Assembly: GCA_002342035.1 (NCBI GenBank) | Contig: DDPE01000078.1 | Span: forward strand, 1 to 64,000 | Direction: 5' to 3' | Length of the DNA: 64,000 nucleotides | DNA from: Asticcacaulis sp. UBA2476 | GTDB lineage: Bacteria > Pseudomonadota > Alphaproteobacteria > Caulobacterales > Caulobacteraceae | Shown: positions 8,506 to 18,218 of the stretch, piece after piece | Numbering within the stretch: the stretch's first letter is position 1 | How the letters are laid out: each line of letters starts with the position of its first letter | The notes under the pieces: generated by a model | The model's input: the letters and a program-made list of their open reading frames with translations, nothing else | Databases searched by the model: none | Told to the model about the DNA's origin: nothing | Position numbers and translations under genes: made by a program

Positions 8506-10161
8506 AATAATTGTCTCAACGATGGGGCGGCGGTCCCAGATATTCTGGGCCGCTTTTTTCAGTACGCGTGCCACGGTTGTCTCAACCTTGACATCATCAT
8601 CCCGTTCTTCCGGCGACAATTTTTGCAGCGCCTTTTCAACCAAATCGCACATATTTTCCAGTTGATCGGAGATTGTGTCGTCGTCTTCAAAGGCCAGCCC
8701 CAAACCGCGGACTTCGACAATCGAGGCCAGTTTATTTTTACGATCCAGCGCAAACGAGCAAAACAGCATGCCATTATGGGCGGCGTGACGGCGTTCGCGC
8801 AGAGCATCTGCACCTTCCGGAACCAGCATGCCGCCATCGACAAACAATCGCCCCGCCGGAACCTCATCAATAATTTCAGCCCGACCGGGTGCCAGACGCA
8901 CCATGTCACCGTTTCGGGGGGTAATTTGCTCAGGCACGCCGATTTCAGCCGCTAGAGCCGCATGTTTTTGAAGATGTCTGCGTTCACCGTGGGTCGGCAC
9001 CGCAATGCGCGGCCGCGCCCATTCATACATCTGGCGCAGTTCGTCGCGCGCCGGATGCCCGGAGACGTGGATGCCCGGATGGTCTTTTTCGGTATGAATT
9101 TCAACGCCTAAATCCGACAGGCGATTTTGCAGGGAGCGGATGGAAATTTCATTGCCCGGAATAACGCGAGAGGAAAAAACGCAGGCATCACCGGATTTGA
9201 GTTTGACCAGCGGGTGGTTGCCGTCCGCGATACGCGACAAGGCTGCCCGTGGCTCCCCTTGAGAACCCGTACACAGATAAAGCACCTCGGTGGGCTTCAT
9301 TTTGGAGGCTTCGCCTTCGGTCACAAATTCACTGACGCCATTTAATAAACCAACGTGCTTTGCCGCCGCCGTCATACGGTGCATGGAACGACCGACCAGA
9401 CACACCCTGCGCCCACACGCTTCGGCGGCACGAATCACGCTGTCCATCCGTGCGACGTTAGAGGCAAAGCAAGCCACAGCCACCTTGCCTTTTAGGGTCT
9501 TTATCACTTTAGCGAGTTCGTCACGAACGCCAGCCTCTGAGCCTGATGCACCTTCGACAAACACATTGGTGGAATCGCAGATCATAGCCAGCACGCCATC
9601 ATCGCCCAGTTTTGTGATTGCGCTGATGTCGGTCGCTTTACCGGTGATCGGGTCGGGATCTATTTTCCAGTCACCGGTGTGCAGAATCGTCCCAAGGGGT
9701 GTGCGGATAGCCAAGCCATTGGGTTCAGGTATGGAATGGGTTATCGTAATATAATCAATCTCAAACGGCCCAATCTTAATACTGCCACCTAACGGGACTT
9801 CGGTAAGATCGAAATCATCGACCCCAGCCTCACGAAGCTTTTCCCGGATCAGAAATGCCGTAAAAGGTGTGGCATAAAGGGGCGCTTTGATCTTATCCCA
9901 CAGCCAGCCCAGCGCACCGATATGATCTTCGTGGGCATGGGTCAGGACAACCCCCAGAATGGTTTCGCCTTCCAAAAATTTCGGATCGGGCACAATGACC
10001 TCAATGCCGGGCGTTGTCAGGTCGCCAAAGGTCACCCCGACATCAACCAGAATCCATTGCCGGTTATCTTCTGGCCCGAACCCGTAAAGGTTCAGGTTCA
10101 TGCCAATTTCGTTCGAGCCGCCAAGCGGCAGGAACACGAGTTCATCTTTATGTTTTTTCAT
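8494..10161 (-). CDS. rnj: Ribonuclease J
   Basis: This 555-residue metallo-beta-lactamase/beta-CASP nuclease does 5'-3' exonuclease and endonuclease work in RNA turnover and processing. It shows LTHAHEDHIGALG (the metal-binding HxHxDH motif), TITHSIPEPNGLAI, LHTGDWKID, a beta-CASP domain with CFASNVARMDSV, and a C-terminal HVSGHPARDEL followed by VPTHGER. It is the last gene of the nuo-birA-coaX-rnj series, 8 nt after coaX, an order familiar from other alphaproteobacteria. Confidence 0.96.
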   Translation of the reverse strand: MKKHKDELVFLPLGGSNEIGMNLNLYGFGPEDNRQWILVDVGVTFGDLTTPGIEVIVPDPKFLEGETILGVVLTHAHEDHIGALGWLWDKIKAPLYATPFTAFLIREKLREAGVDDFDLTEVPLGGSIKIGPFEIDYITITHSIPEPNGLAIRTPLGTILHTGDWKIDPDPITGKATDISAITKLGDDGVLAMICDSTNVFVEGASGSEAGVRDELAKVIKTLKGKVAVACFASNVARMDSVIRAAEACGRRVCLVGRSMHRMTAAAKHVGLLNGVSEFVTEGEASKMKPTEVLYLCTGSQGEPRAALSRIADGNHPLVKLKSGDACVFSSRVIPGNEISIRSLQNRLSDLGVEIHTEKDHPGIHVSGHPARDELRQMYEWARPRIAVPTHGERRHLQKHAALAAEIGVPEQITPRNGDMVRLAPGRAEIIDEVPAGRLFVDGGMLVPEGADALRERRHAAHNGMLFCSFALDRKNKLASIVEVRGLGLAFEDDDTISDQLENMCDLVEKALQKLSPEERDDDVKVETTVARVLKKAAQNIWDRRPIVETIILRL

Positions 10162-10169
10162 ATTTTCTT

Positions 10170-10949
10170 TTATGCTTTTGAAGCGCCTATGGTGCGCTGG
10201 TAAATTTCAAGGAGGCCGCGCAAGGTCAGATCGGGATCAAAGTGGTCGATTTTGTCGGTTGCGCCCTCAAACAGAGAGGCAACGCCGCCCGTTGCGATTA
10301 CACTCATTTTTTGACCATACTCTGCCTGAATAGAGGTCACAAGGTATTCAATCAGGCCGACATAGCCCCAGAATATTCCCGACTGCATAGCCGAGACCGT
10401 GTCTTTGCCGATTATGTGCACCGGTCGTTCAATAGCTATGCGCGGCAGCTTAGCGGCCGCAAGGTGAAGGGCCTGAACCGAAAGGTTGATGCCGGGGGCA
10501 ATGGCCGTACCTTCCAGCGCGCCATCGGCCGCGACGACATCAAAGGTGGTGGCTGTACCGGAATCGATGACGATCAATGGGCCTGAATAGGCGATATGAG
10601 CCCCAATAGCGTTGACCAGTCGATCAGCCCCCGCTTCTTTTGGCTTATCGATGCGCACTTCGATTCCAAGCACGGTATTATCACCGACGACATAGGGTTG
10701 TTTGTGAAAATAACGCTGGGCAAGCTTACGCAGATTAAACAGAGACTGCGGCACGACCGATGAGATGATGCAGTCGGTTATCGACTTGAAATCAAGCCCG
10801 CTCATTTGCAGCAACTGGTACAGGTAGACGGCATATTCATCCGCCGTCTTGGTGGAATCGGTCGACGCGCGCCACTGTGCGACCCAGGTATCCCCGTCAT
10901 GGACAGCAAACAAAGTGTTGGTATTGCCCTGTTCAATAGCTAACAGCAT
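10170..10949 (-). CDS. coaX: Type III pantothenate kinase CoaX
   Basis: The 259-residue enzyme phosphorylates pantothenate, the first step of coenzyme A synthesis. The N-terminal phosphate-binding motif is EQGNTNT instead of the more common D-x-GNTNT, a variant I also associate with caulobacterial CoaX. Other family blocks are GADRLVNAIGAH, IDSGTATTFDVV and PGINLSVQAL. It lies between birA and rnj on the same strand. Confidence 0.95.
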   Translation of the reverse strand: MLLAIEQGNTNTLFAVHDGDTWVAQWRASTDSTKTADEYAVYLYQLLQMSGLDFKSITDCIISSVVPQSLFNLRKLAQRYFHKQPYVVGDNTVLGIEVRIDKPKEAGADRLVNAIGAHIAYSGPLIVIDSGTATTFDVVAADGALEGTAIAPGINLSVQALHLAAAKLPRIAIERPVHIIGKDTVSAMQSGIFWGYVGLIEYLVTSIQAEYGQKMSVIATGGVASLFEGATDKIDHFDPDLTLRGLLEIYQRTIGASKA

Positions 10950-10987
10950 ATCATTTCTTTCGCCGGTTCCGCAGTGAGTTGCGTCCG

Positions 10988-11743
10988 TTAGATCGCTTTA
11001 TAGGCAATTTCACCGCCGCTAAAGTGATGAACCACGCCCGATGCGCCCATGATCTTAAGTGCACCATATTGGTCAAGGCCTTGAAGTTTACCCGTAATGG
11101 GGCCACTCGCATCTTCGGCTTCAATCAGATGATCGCGACCATAGGCCTGTTCAAGCCAATCCTGAGCGACATGGCCAAACCCCGCTTCCTGCCAAAGCTT
11201 TAAGCGCTGATCGAAATAAACGCTCAGGTCTTCAAGCAAAAGTAAGGGATCAAAATCTTCGGGCGTCAGAACAACGTGCTTTAAGGCCGCGGTCGCATAG
11301 GCTTCAAGTTCTGGTGCAGCGGCGACATTCAGACCGATGCCGACGACGATGCCTAGATAGCCTTCGACTTCGGTCGGTTCACTCTGCACTAAAATGCCGC
11401 AAAGTTTTTGGTTTTTATAAAGGATATCGTTGGGCCATTTGATCGCCAGATCGGCCTTGTCACGCACCAGCGGCCGCAATAAATCAGTAACGGCAAGGGC
11501 TGCCACAAACGAGAGTTGGGTCACATGACCGACATCTAAGCGCAGCAGGCCGTACCAGGACGCCATCAGGTTCCCGGAGAAACCAAGCCACGCCCGCCCC
11601 CGGCGACCGATGCCGTCCGTTTGCATCCGAGCCTGAATCCAGCCTGATCCAACGGCCCCGGATCGCAGCCGTTCTACAGCCAGCGTCTGGGTGGACGGCA
11701 GGACATCAAAAACTTCAATTCGGGACGAAGAGTAAGATGCCAT
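10988..11743 (-). CDS. birA: Biotin--[acetyl-CoA-carboxylase] ligase
   Basis: This 251-residue biotin protein ligase attaches biotin to the BCCP subunit of biotin-dependent carboxylases. DGIGRRGRAW (biotinyl-AMP loop), NLMASW, KWPNDILYKNQKLCGIL and a C-terminal SH3-like domain are visible. There is no N-terminal helix-turn-helix, so it is the catalytic-only form and not a transcriptional repressor. It begins 29 nt after nuoN. Confidence 0.93.
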   Translation of the reverse strand: MASYSSSRIEVFDVLPSTQTLAVERLRSGAVGSGWIQARMQTDGIGRRGRAWLGFSGNLMASWYGLLRLDVGHVTQLSFVAALAVTDLLRPLVRDKADLAIKWPNDILYKNQKLCGILVQSEPTEVEGYLGIVVGIGLNVAAAPELEAYATAALKHVVLTPEDFDPLLLLEDLSVYFDQRLKLWQEAGFGHVAQDWLEQAYGRDHLIEAEDASGPITGKLQGLDQYGALKIMGASGVVHHFSGGEIAYKAI

Positions 11744-11772
11744 AGTCGCCGACCGTACCCGGACACCTTTCT

Positions 11773-13209
11773 TTATTTAAGACCGAAACTGCTGGCCGCC
11801 ATTTGCGCTAACGGATCAAGCCAGTGAAGGGCCAACATGGCGATCGGGAAGGCAAACGCCGCCGCCCCATAGGCAATCCATTTGGCCTCAGCCGGTGCTT
11901 TATCCAGTTCATCGGTCGGGGCATCAAACCACATAACCTTAAGGATGCGCAGATAGTAGAAGGCCGACAGAACTGATGCGGCCAGACCGAGCGCCGCAAA
12001 TGGCCACAAACCCTCGACCGCCAAAGCCGAACCAAAGATGTAATACTTGCCCCAGAACCCGCCCAATGGCGGCATACCCAGTAGCGACAGCATCAGAATA
12101 GTAATCACGATGGTCGTAGGCATGCTGATTTTAGACATACCCGTAAGATCAGACACGTTCTCAACCGGTTGGCCTTTACGCGACAATGACATCTGCACAG
12201 CGAACATGCCGAGCGTATCAACCATGTAAAGCACCGAGAACAGCAGCAGCGCCTGAACACCGTATTCAGTACCGGCAGCGATGGCCAGAAGCGCGTAGCC
12301 CATGTTGGCGATAGATGAATATGCCATCAGACGTTTGATGTTCTTTTGCATCAAACCGCCCAAGCCCCCGACGATAAACGACATAACTGAAATGGCCAAA
12401 ATGACTTGTCGCCATTGCTCAATCGAATCCTCAAAACCGCCCATAAGGACACGAGCAATCAGTACCAGAGCCGCAAATTTAGGCGCACCTGCCGCAAAGG
12501 CCACAACCGGGGTCGGTGCACCTTCGTAGACATCCGGCGTCCACATATGGAAGGGCGCGGCTGAAATTTTGAATGCTAAGCCGCAGATAAGGAACACCAG
12601 ACCAAAGATCAGGCCCGTTTGCTGATTAGCCGCCGCCGCGACCGCAATGTCATTGAAATTCATCGAACCAGTAAAGCCGTACACCAGCGACGCACCGTAT
12701 AACAACAGGCCGGACGACAGCGCCCCCAGTACGAAATACTTCAAACCAGCTTCGGAGCCCTTCGGGTCATCGCGACGGAAGGCGGCCAGGACATAAAGCG
12801 CCAGCGATTGCAGTTCGATACCGATATAGAGCGCAATCAGATCACCCGCCGACACCATCATGCTCATGCCCAGCGTCGCCAGCAATATCAGGATCGGAAA
12901 CTCAAAGCGGCGATTACCAACGCGGTCAAAATAACCCTGCCCCAGCACAATCACAAAGACGCCCGCGATGTAGATAAAGACCTTCGCGAAGGCGGCCACG
13001 CCATCAATGACAAACGAACCGGAAAACGCCGTGCCATGTCCAACGAAGGCCGCAAAATAGGCCGCCGCAATAAGCACCACCCCGCACAAGGCGCTGACCG
13101 AAGTCATCCCCTTATCGCCGCGGAAGGCACCAAATACCAGAATAACCAGCGCACCCACGGCGATGATCAGTTCCGGCAGCGCCAAATTCAGACCGAGGTT
13201 CAAGTCCAT
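11773..13209 (-). CDS. nuoN: NADH-quinone oxidoreductase subunit N
   Basis: This is a 478-residue antiporter-like membrane subunit of complex I with about 14 transmembrane helices. It includes the proton-translocation helices with FKISAAPFHMWTPDVYEGAPTPV and the lysine-bearing MQKNIKRLMAYSSIANMGYAL. It is the last nuo subunit gene in the operon and is followed by birA. Confidence 0.97.
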   Translation of the reverse strand: MDLNLGLNLALPELIIAVGALVILVFGAFRGDKGMTSVSALCGVVLIAAAYFAAFVGHGTAFSGSFVIDGVAAFAKVFIYIAGVFVIVLGQGYFDRVGNRRFEFPILILLATLGMSMMVSAGDLIALYIGIELQSLALYVLAAFRRDDPKGSEAGLKYFVLGALSSGLLLYGASLVYGFTGSMNFNDIAVAAAANQQTGLIFGLVFLICGLAFKISAAPFHMWTPDVYEGAPTPVVAFAAGAPKFAALVLIARVLMGGFEDSIEQWRQVILAISVMSFIVGGLGGLMQKNIKRLMAYSSIANMGYALLAIAAGTEYGVQALLLFSVLYMVDTLGMFAVQMSLSRKGQPVENVSDLTGMSKISMPTTIVITILMLSLLGMPPLGGFWGKYYIFGSALAVEGLWPFAALGLAASVLSAFYYLRILKVMWFDAPTDELDKAPAEAKWIAYGAAAFAFPIAMLALHWLDPLAQMAASSFGLK

Positions 13210-13221
13210 TTCAAGCCACCC

Positions 13222-14724
13222 TTAACCGCCGATAGCCGCTTGGTAGACGCCAACGAGGGCATCCACACTGACGGTCGTAAAATCAAATATAAACGCCGGG
13301 TAGATACCCAGCAGCAGAGTCCCCGCAACCAGCGGCACAAAAATCAGAGTTTCGCGCGCGTTCAGGTCCTTAATGCCGTCAAGCTTCGGATTGGTTACCG
13401 GGCCATACATGACATTTTTGAACAGATTAAGCGCATAAACCGCTGACCAGATCACACCAGAGGCGGCGATCAGGGCAGTCCATGTGGAGGCCTGATAAGC
13501 CCCCGTCATGGTCAGGATTTCCCCGACAAACCCCGATGTCCCCGGCAAGCCGACATTGGCCATCGTAAACAGCAGGAACACAAAGGCATAGTGCGGCATC
13601 AGGTTAGTCAGGCCGCCGTAGAAGCTGATCTCACGGGTGTGCATCCGGTCATAAACCACGCCGACGCAGAGGAATAACGCGCCAGAGATGATGCCGTGGC
13701 TGATCATCTGATAGACCGCGCCCTGAATACCTGCCTGATTGCCGGCGAAAATACCCATGGTCACAAAACCCATGTGCGCAACAGACGAGTAGGCAATCAG
13801 CTTTTTGATATCGGTCTGGCGCCAGGCGACCAGTGACGTATAGACAATGGCGATCACAGACAAGGCCAGCACGAACGGCGTGAACATTTCCGATGCCTGC
13901 GGGAACATAGGCAGGTTAAAGCGTATGAAGCCGTAACCGCCCAGTTTAAGCAGGATACCCGCCAGCATGACCGAACCCGCGGTCGGCGCCTCAACGTGGG
14001 CATCCGGCAACCAAGTATGTACCGGCCACATCGGCATTTTGACCGCAAATGAGGCAAAGAAGGCAAACCACAGCCACGGCTGGGCATTCTCAGCAAAGGC
14101 GAATTTAGACAATTCAGGAATGCTGGAGGTGCCAGCGACATTCACCATGTAGAGCATGGCGGCCAGCATCAGCACCGACCCCAGCAGGGTATAGAGGAAG
14201 AACTTATAGGCGGCGTAGATTCGGTTCTTACCGCCCCAGATACCGATAATCAGGAACATCGGCACCAGACCGCCTTCGAAGAAGACGTAGAACAGGAACA
14301 GATCAAGCGCCGTGAACACGCCAATGACCAGGGTTTCCAGAATAAGAAACGCGATCATGTATTCGACCAGACGCGTTTTGATCGAGGTCCAGGACGCCAA
14401 GATACACAGCGGCATCAGGAATGCAGTCAGGGCCACAAACAGGATCGAAATGCCGTCTATACCCAGATGGTAGGACAAGGGCCCAAACCAATGAATTTTC
14501 TCGACAAACTGATATTCGGTCGTGGTGCGGTCAAAGCCCGCCAGCATGACCACGCTCAAAGCAAGCGTCGCCAGTGTCGTCCACAGGCTGATCCACTTGG
14601 CATTGGTGTCGATCGCGGCTTCATCATCCTTGCGCGACATCGCTCGCAGAACAAGTATGACCAGCGCCCCCGCCAAAGGCAGGAAGGTAATGACGCTCAG
14701 GAGATTAGGTATAACCAGTGACAT
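13222..14724 (-). CDS. nuoM: NADH-quinone oxidoreductase subunit M
   Basis: This 500-residue antiporter-like complex I subunit has FFEGGLVPMFLIIGIWGG, a helix carrying MWPVHTWLPDAHVEAPT and DIKKLIAYSSVAHMGF, which are typical NuoM landmarks. Length and helix count fit the family. It is encoded 12 nt upstream of nuoN and 19 nt downstream of nuoL. Confidence 0.97.
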   Translation of the reverse strand: MSLVIPNLLSVITFLPLAGALVILVLRAMSRKDDEAAIDTNAKWISLWTTLATLALSVVMLAGFDRTTTEYQFVEKIHWFGPLSYHLGIDGISILFVALTAFLMPLCILASWTSIKTRLVEYMIAFLILETLVIGVFTALDLFLFYVFFEGGLVPMFLIIGIWGGKNRIYAAYKFFLYTLLGSVLMLAAMLYMVNVAGTSSIPELSKFAFAENAQPWLWFAFFASFAVKMPMWPVHTWLPDAHVEAPTAGSVMLAGILLKLGGYGFIRFNLPMFPQASEMFTPFVLALSVIAIVYTSLVAWRQTDIKKLIAYSSVAHMGFVTMGIFAGNQAGIQGAVYQMISHGIISGALFLCVGVVYDRMHTREISFYGGLTNLMPHYAFVFLLFTMANVGLPGTSGFVGEILTMTGAYQASTWTALIAASGVIWSAVYALNLFKNVMYGPVTNPKLDGIKDLNARETLIFVPLVAGTLLLGIYPAFIFDFTTVSVDALVGVYQAAIGG

Positions 14725-14743
14725 TGTTGAAACTTATCCCCTC

Positions 14744-16789
14744 TTAAGCGGCCAGCCAGAATACGACCCAGGTCAAAAGACCCGCGACACCTAAGAACAT
14801 AACGAACGCATAGTGATAGACATAACCCGTTTGGGTCTTGACCAGATTCTTAGCGGCTTTCAAGGCTGACCACGCCGCCCCATTGGGGCCCAGACCATCA
14901 ATGATTTTAACATCACCGATTTTCCAGAAGACATTACCTATTGCGCGCAAGCCCTTAACCAACGTGGCCTGATAAATCTCATCAAAGAACCACTTATTAT
15001 ACAGGAAGGTATAGAGCGGCCCCTCGTTCGCGGCCATCTTCTTCGGCAGATCCGGGCGCTTAAGGTAGAAGAACCAAGCCAGCACCAGACCGAGCAAGGT
15101 CACAACCAATGGCGCAAACTTAACCCACGTCTCAACATGGTGCGCATCGTGCATGACGTGATTGTTTGGAGCGGTGAAGATCGCATGGCCCCAGAAATCG
15201 TGGGCGTGATCGCCGACAAAGTAAGGCGCGAAGATAAAGCCTGCTGCAACCGCCCCCACAGCCAAGGCCAGCAAAGGCACCAGCATGATCAAAGGACTTT
15301 CGTGTGGCTTATGAGCGTGGTGTCCATGATCATCGTGCCCATGCGCATCGGCGTGATCGTCATTGCCGTGAGCCTCTGCGTGGGCATGATGATCGTCATG
15401 CGCATGTTCCCACTGCTTCTTGCCGTGGAAGGTCATGAACGCCAGACGCCAGCTATAGAATGAGGTCAAAAGCGCTGCCGACAGGCCCATGATGAAGGCG
15501 AACATACCTTGCGGGGTTTGGCTCATCGCCCAGGCGGATTCGATGATCGCATCTTTAGAGAAGAAGCCGGCAAAGCCGATCTGCGTGCCCGGAATGCCAA
15601 GACCTGTGATGGCGATGGTGCCGATGGTCATGACCGCATAGGTGATCGGCATATACTTATATAGTCCGCCCATTTTGCGCATGTCCTGCTCATGGTGCAT
15701 GCCGTGGATGACCGAACCCGCGCCCAGGAACAGCAGCGCCTTAAAGAAAGCGTGCGTGAACAGGTGGAACATGGCGGCCTGATAGGCGCCAATACCGGCG
15801 GCAAAGAACATGTAACCAAGCTGTGAACAGGTCGAAAACGCAATGACACGCTTGATGTCGTTTTGGGTAAAGCCGATCGACGCCGCAAAGATCGCCGTAA
15901 TGGCACCGACATAGGCGACAATCATCTTGGCGACCGGCGCATATTCAAACATGTGCGACAACAAGCAAACCATATAAACACCGGCGGTCACCATGGTTGC
16001 GGCGTGGATTAGGGCCGACACAGGGGTCGGGCCCTCCATCGCGTCGGGCAGCCAAGTGTGCAGGAAGAACTGCGCCGACTTACCCATAGCGCCGATGAAC
16101 AACAGGAAGCAGGCCAGATCAATGGCGCTGAACGAGTAGCCCAGGAACATCCAGGTCGTTCCGGCCTTGGCTTCGATCATCGGGAAAAGTTCGGCAAAAT
16201 TAACGGTGCCGAACATCCAGTAGACGGTCATAATCCCTAGCGCGAAGCCGAAATCACCAACGCGGTTGACGACGAACGCTTTGATTGAGGCATTATTGGC
16301 GCTGGCCTTATTAAACCAGAATCCGATCAGCAGATAGGACGCCAGCCCTACCCCTTCCCAGCCGAAGAACAACTGCATGAAATCAGCCGCCGTCACCAGC
16401 ATCAGCATGGCGAAGGTAAACAGCGACAGATAGGCAAAGAAGCGCGGCCGCGACGGGTCTTCGGCCATATAGCCCCAGCTATAGAGGTGAACCAGCGAAG
16501 ACACCGACGTCACCACAATCAACATGGTGGCCGATAAGGCATCAATCCGGATCGACCACGCCGATTGGAAGGTACCGATATTGATGAAGTCCAGCAGCTT
16601 GACAGTAAAATCCGACATGCCGCCCCAGGTATGGGCCCCGAATACATACCACGACAGGGCGCAAGACAGGAACAACAGCCCGGTCGTAACCCCTTGAGAG
16701 GCAATATTGCCGATGCGACGGCCAAACAGGCCCGCAATCAGCGCGCCAATCATAGGCGCCAGAACCAGAACAGTAACTATGCTCGGCAT
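14744..16789 (-). CDS. nuoL: NADH-quinone oxidoreductase subunit L
   Basis: This 681-residue distal antiporter-like subunit of complex I has FFGWEGVGLASYLLIGFWF, FLHTWLPDAMEGPTPVSALIHAATMV and DIKRVIAFSTCSQLGYM. A C-terminal extension corresponds to the lateral helix region. Around residues 455-500 a His/Asp-rich soluble loop (WEHAHDDHHAHAEAHG and following) is inserted between membrane segments. Confidence 0.97.
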   Translation of the reverse strand: MPSIVTVLVLAPMIGALIAGLFGRRIGNIASQGVTTGLLFLSCALSWYVFGAHTWGGMSDFTVKLLDFINIGTFQSAWSIRIDALSATMLIVVTSVSSLVHLYSWGYMAEDPSRPRFFAYLSLFTFAMLMLVTAADFMQLFFGWEGVGLASYLLIGFWFNKASANNASIKAFVVNRVGDFGFALGIMTVYWMFGTVNFAELFPMIEAKAGTTWMFLGYSFSAIDLACFLLFIGAMGKSAQFFLHTWLPDAMEGPTPVSALIHAATMVTAGVYMVCLLSHMFEYAPVAKMIVAYVGAITAIFAASIGFTQNDIKRVIAFSTCSQLGYMFFAAGIGAYQAAMFHLFTHAFFKALLFLGAGSVIHGMHHEQDMRKMGGLYKYMPITYAVMTIGTIAITGLGIPGTQIGFAGFFSKDAIIESAWAMSQTPQGMFAFIMGLSAALLTSFYSWRLAFMTFHGKKQWEHAHDDHHAHAEAHGNDDHADAHGHDDHGHHAHKPHESPLIMLVPLLALAVGAVAAGFIFAPYFVGDHAHDFWGHAIFTAPNNHVMHDAHHVETWVKFAPLVVTLLGLVLAWFFYLKRPDLPKKMAANEGPLYTFLYNKWFFDEIYQATLVKGLRAIGNVFWKIGDVKIIDGLGPNGAAWSALKAAKNLVKTQTGYVYHYAFVMFLGVAGLLTWVVFWLAA

Positions 16790-16795
16790 GATGGA

Positions 16796-17104
16796 TTAGC
16801 CTTTCATCATGCTGGCGTCATCGACTTCGATATCGCCGCGATTACGGAAGAAGGTGACGAGGATAGCCAGACCGACCGCGGCCTCGGCTGCCGCCACCGT
16901 CAGGACAAACATGGCCATGATCTGTCCCTGCACATTATGCAGATAGCTTGAGAACGCCACGAAGTTGATATTGACCGCCAAAAGGATCAGTTCGATCGAC
17001 ATCAGGATAATAATGACGTTGCGGCGGTTCACGAAGATGCCCAGCACCCCAATAGTGAACAAAATGGCCGAAACGGTGAGATAGTGTGCGAGGCCGATAG
17101 TCAT
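16796..17104 (-). CDS. nuoK: NADH-quinone oxidoreductase subunit K
   Basis: This is a 102-residue, three-helix membrane subunit. The conserved glutamates lie in IILMSIELILLAVNINFVA and VAAAEAAVGLAILV, as in MrpC-like NuoK. The start codon overlaps the nuoJ stop by 4 nt, indicating translational coupling. Confidence 0.97.
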   Translation of the reverse strand: MTIGLAHYLTVSAILFTIGVLGIFVNRRNVIIILMSIELILLAVNINFVAFSSYLHNVQGQIMAMFVLTVAAAEAAVGLAILVTFFRNRGDIEVDDASMMKG

Positions 17105-17715
17105 TCTTTGATCCCTTCGCCGGTTTTGACCTTGACGATGGCCACAGCGTTTTTGCGCTGACGACCGACCTGTTTAGAAATATCCTGACGCTTGACATTG
17201 GTGCGATGCTTGAGCGTCAGCACGATGGCACCGATCATAGCCACCAGCAGAACAAACCCTGCGGCCTGGAACAGGTAGACATAGTCTGTGTAAAGTACGC
17301 GGCCGATAGTTTCGATATTTGTGGCATCCGCTGTGAACGCTTGCGGTTCATTACCGGCAGCGGCACCGCGATCAGCGACAGCAAAACTAATCATGATCAG
17401 TTCCGTCATCAACAGTAACGCCACAACACCGCCAATCGGCAGATAGTTAGCAAACCCTTGGCGCAGCTTGCTGAAATCGACATCCAGCATCATGACCACG
17501 AACAGGAACAGAACCGCCACCGCGCCGACATAGACCACGACCAGAAGCATGGCCAGGAACTCCGCCCCCAGCAGTACAAACAGTCCGGCTGCCGAAAAGA
17601 AGGCCAGGATCAAAAACAGCACCGAATGCACCGGGTTTTTGGCGGTAATCACCAAAAATCCGGCGGCGACCGTAATCAGGGCCATGATGTAAAAGGCTAT
17701 AGCCATCAAAGTCAT
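17101..17715 (-). CDS. nuoJ: NADH-quinone oxidoreductase subunit J
   Basis: This 204-residue five-helix membrane subunit has the signature LGAEFLAMLLVVVYVGAVAVLFLFVVMMLD containing the pi-bulge helix. A positively charged C-terminal tail of about 35 residues follows the last helix. It overlaps nuoK by 4 nt and follows nuoI by 11 nt. Confidence 0.97.
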   Translation of the reverse strand: MTLMAIAFYIMALITVAAGFLVITAKNPVHSVLFLILAFFSAAGLFVLLGAEFLAMLLVVVYVGAVAVLFLFVVMMLDVDFSKLRQGFANYLPIGGVVALLLMTELIMISFAVADRGAAAGNEPQAFTADATNIETIGRVLYTDYVYLFQAAGFVLLVAMIGAIVLTLKHRTNVKRQDISKQVGRQRKNAVAIVKVKTGEGIKE

Positions 17716-17726
17716 AGCGTCATCCT

Positions 17727-18218
17727 TTACCGGTAAGGCGCGTCAAGTTCGAGGTTACGCGCAATAACGCGTTCCCAACGGTCGCCGTTCGCCAACAGAC
17801 GTTCCTTGTCGTAATAGAGTTCTTCCCGGGTTTCGGTCGCAAACTCAAAGTTCGGCCCTTCGACGATGGCATCGACCGGACAGGCTTCCTGACACAGGCC
17901 GCAATAGATGCACTTAACCATGTCGATATCGTAACGTGTCGTGCGGCGTGAACCGTCATCACGCGGTTCAGCTTCGATAGTGATAGCTTGAGCCGGGCAG
18001 ATTGCTTCGCACAGCTTACAGGCGATGCAACGCTCTTCACCATTGGCATAACGGCGCAGGGCATGCTCACCGCGAAAACGCGGGCTGATCGGGCCTTTTT
18101 CAAACGGATAGTTGATTGTCGCCTTGGGCTTGAACATGTATTTCACCGCAAGGCCTGTGGCCCCGATGAAATCCATCAGCATGGCGCCTTTGATGGCTTG
18201 GCCGATACGGGACATCAT
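17727..18218 (-). CDS. nuoI: NADH-quinone oxidoreductase subunit I
   Basis: This 163-residue 8Fe ferredoxin-like subunit carries clusters N6a and N6b. Both CxxCxxCxxxCP motifs are intact: CIACKLCEAICP and CIYCGLCQEACP. An amphipathic N-terminal segment anchors it to the membrane arm. It overlaps nuoH by 4 nt (ATGA). Confidence 0.98.
   Translation of the reverse strand: MMSRIGQAIKGAMLMDFIGATGLAVKYMFKPKATINYPFEKGPISPRFRGEHALRRYANGEERCIACKLCEAICPAQAITIEAEPRDDGSRRTTRYDIDMVKCIYCGLCQEACPVDAIVEGPNFEFATETREELYYDKERLLANGDRWERVIARNLELDAPYR

Noticed and set aside
12808..13446. 212-codon plus-strand frame opposite nuoN/nuoM
   Set aside because: It mirrors the highly biased codons of the membrane-subunit genes on the other strand, has a Gln/Arg/His-rich composition with no family, and no RBS.
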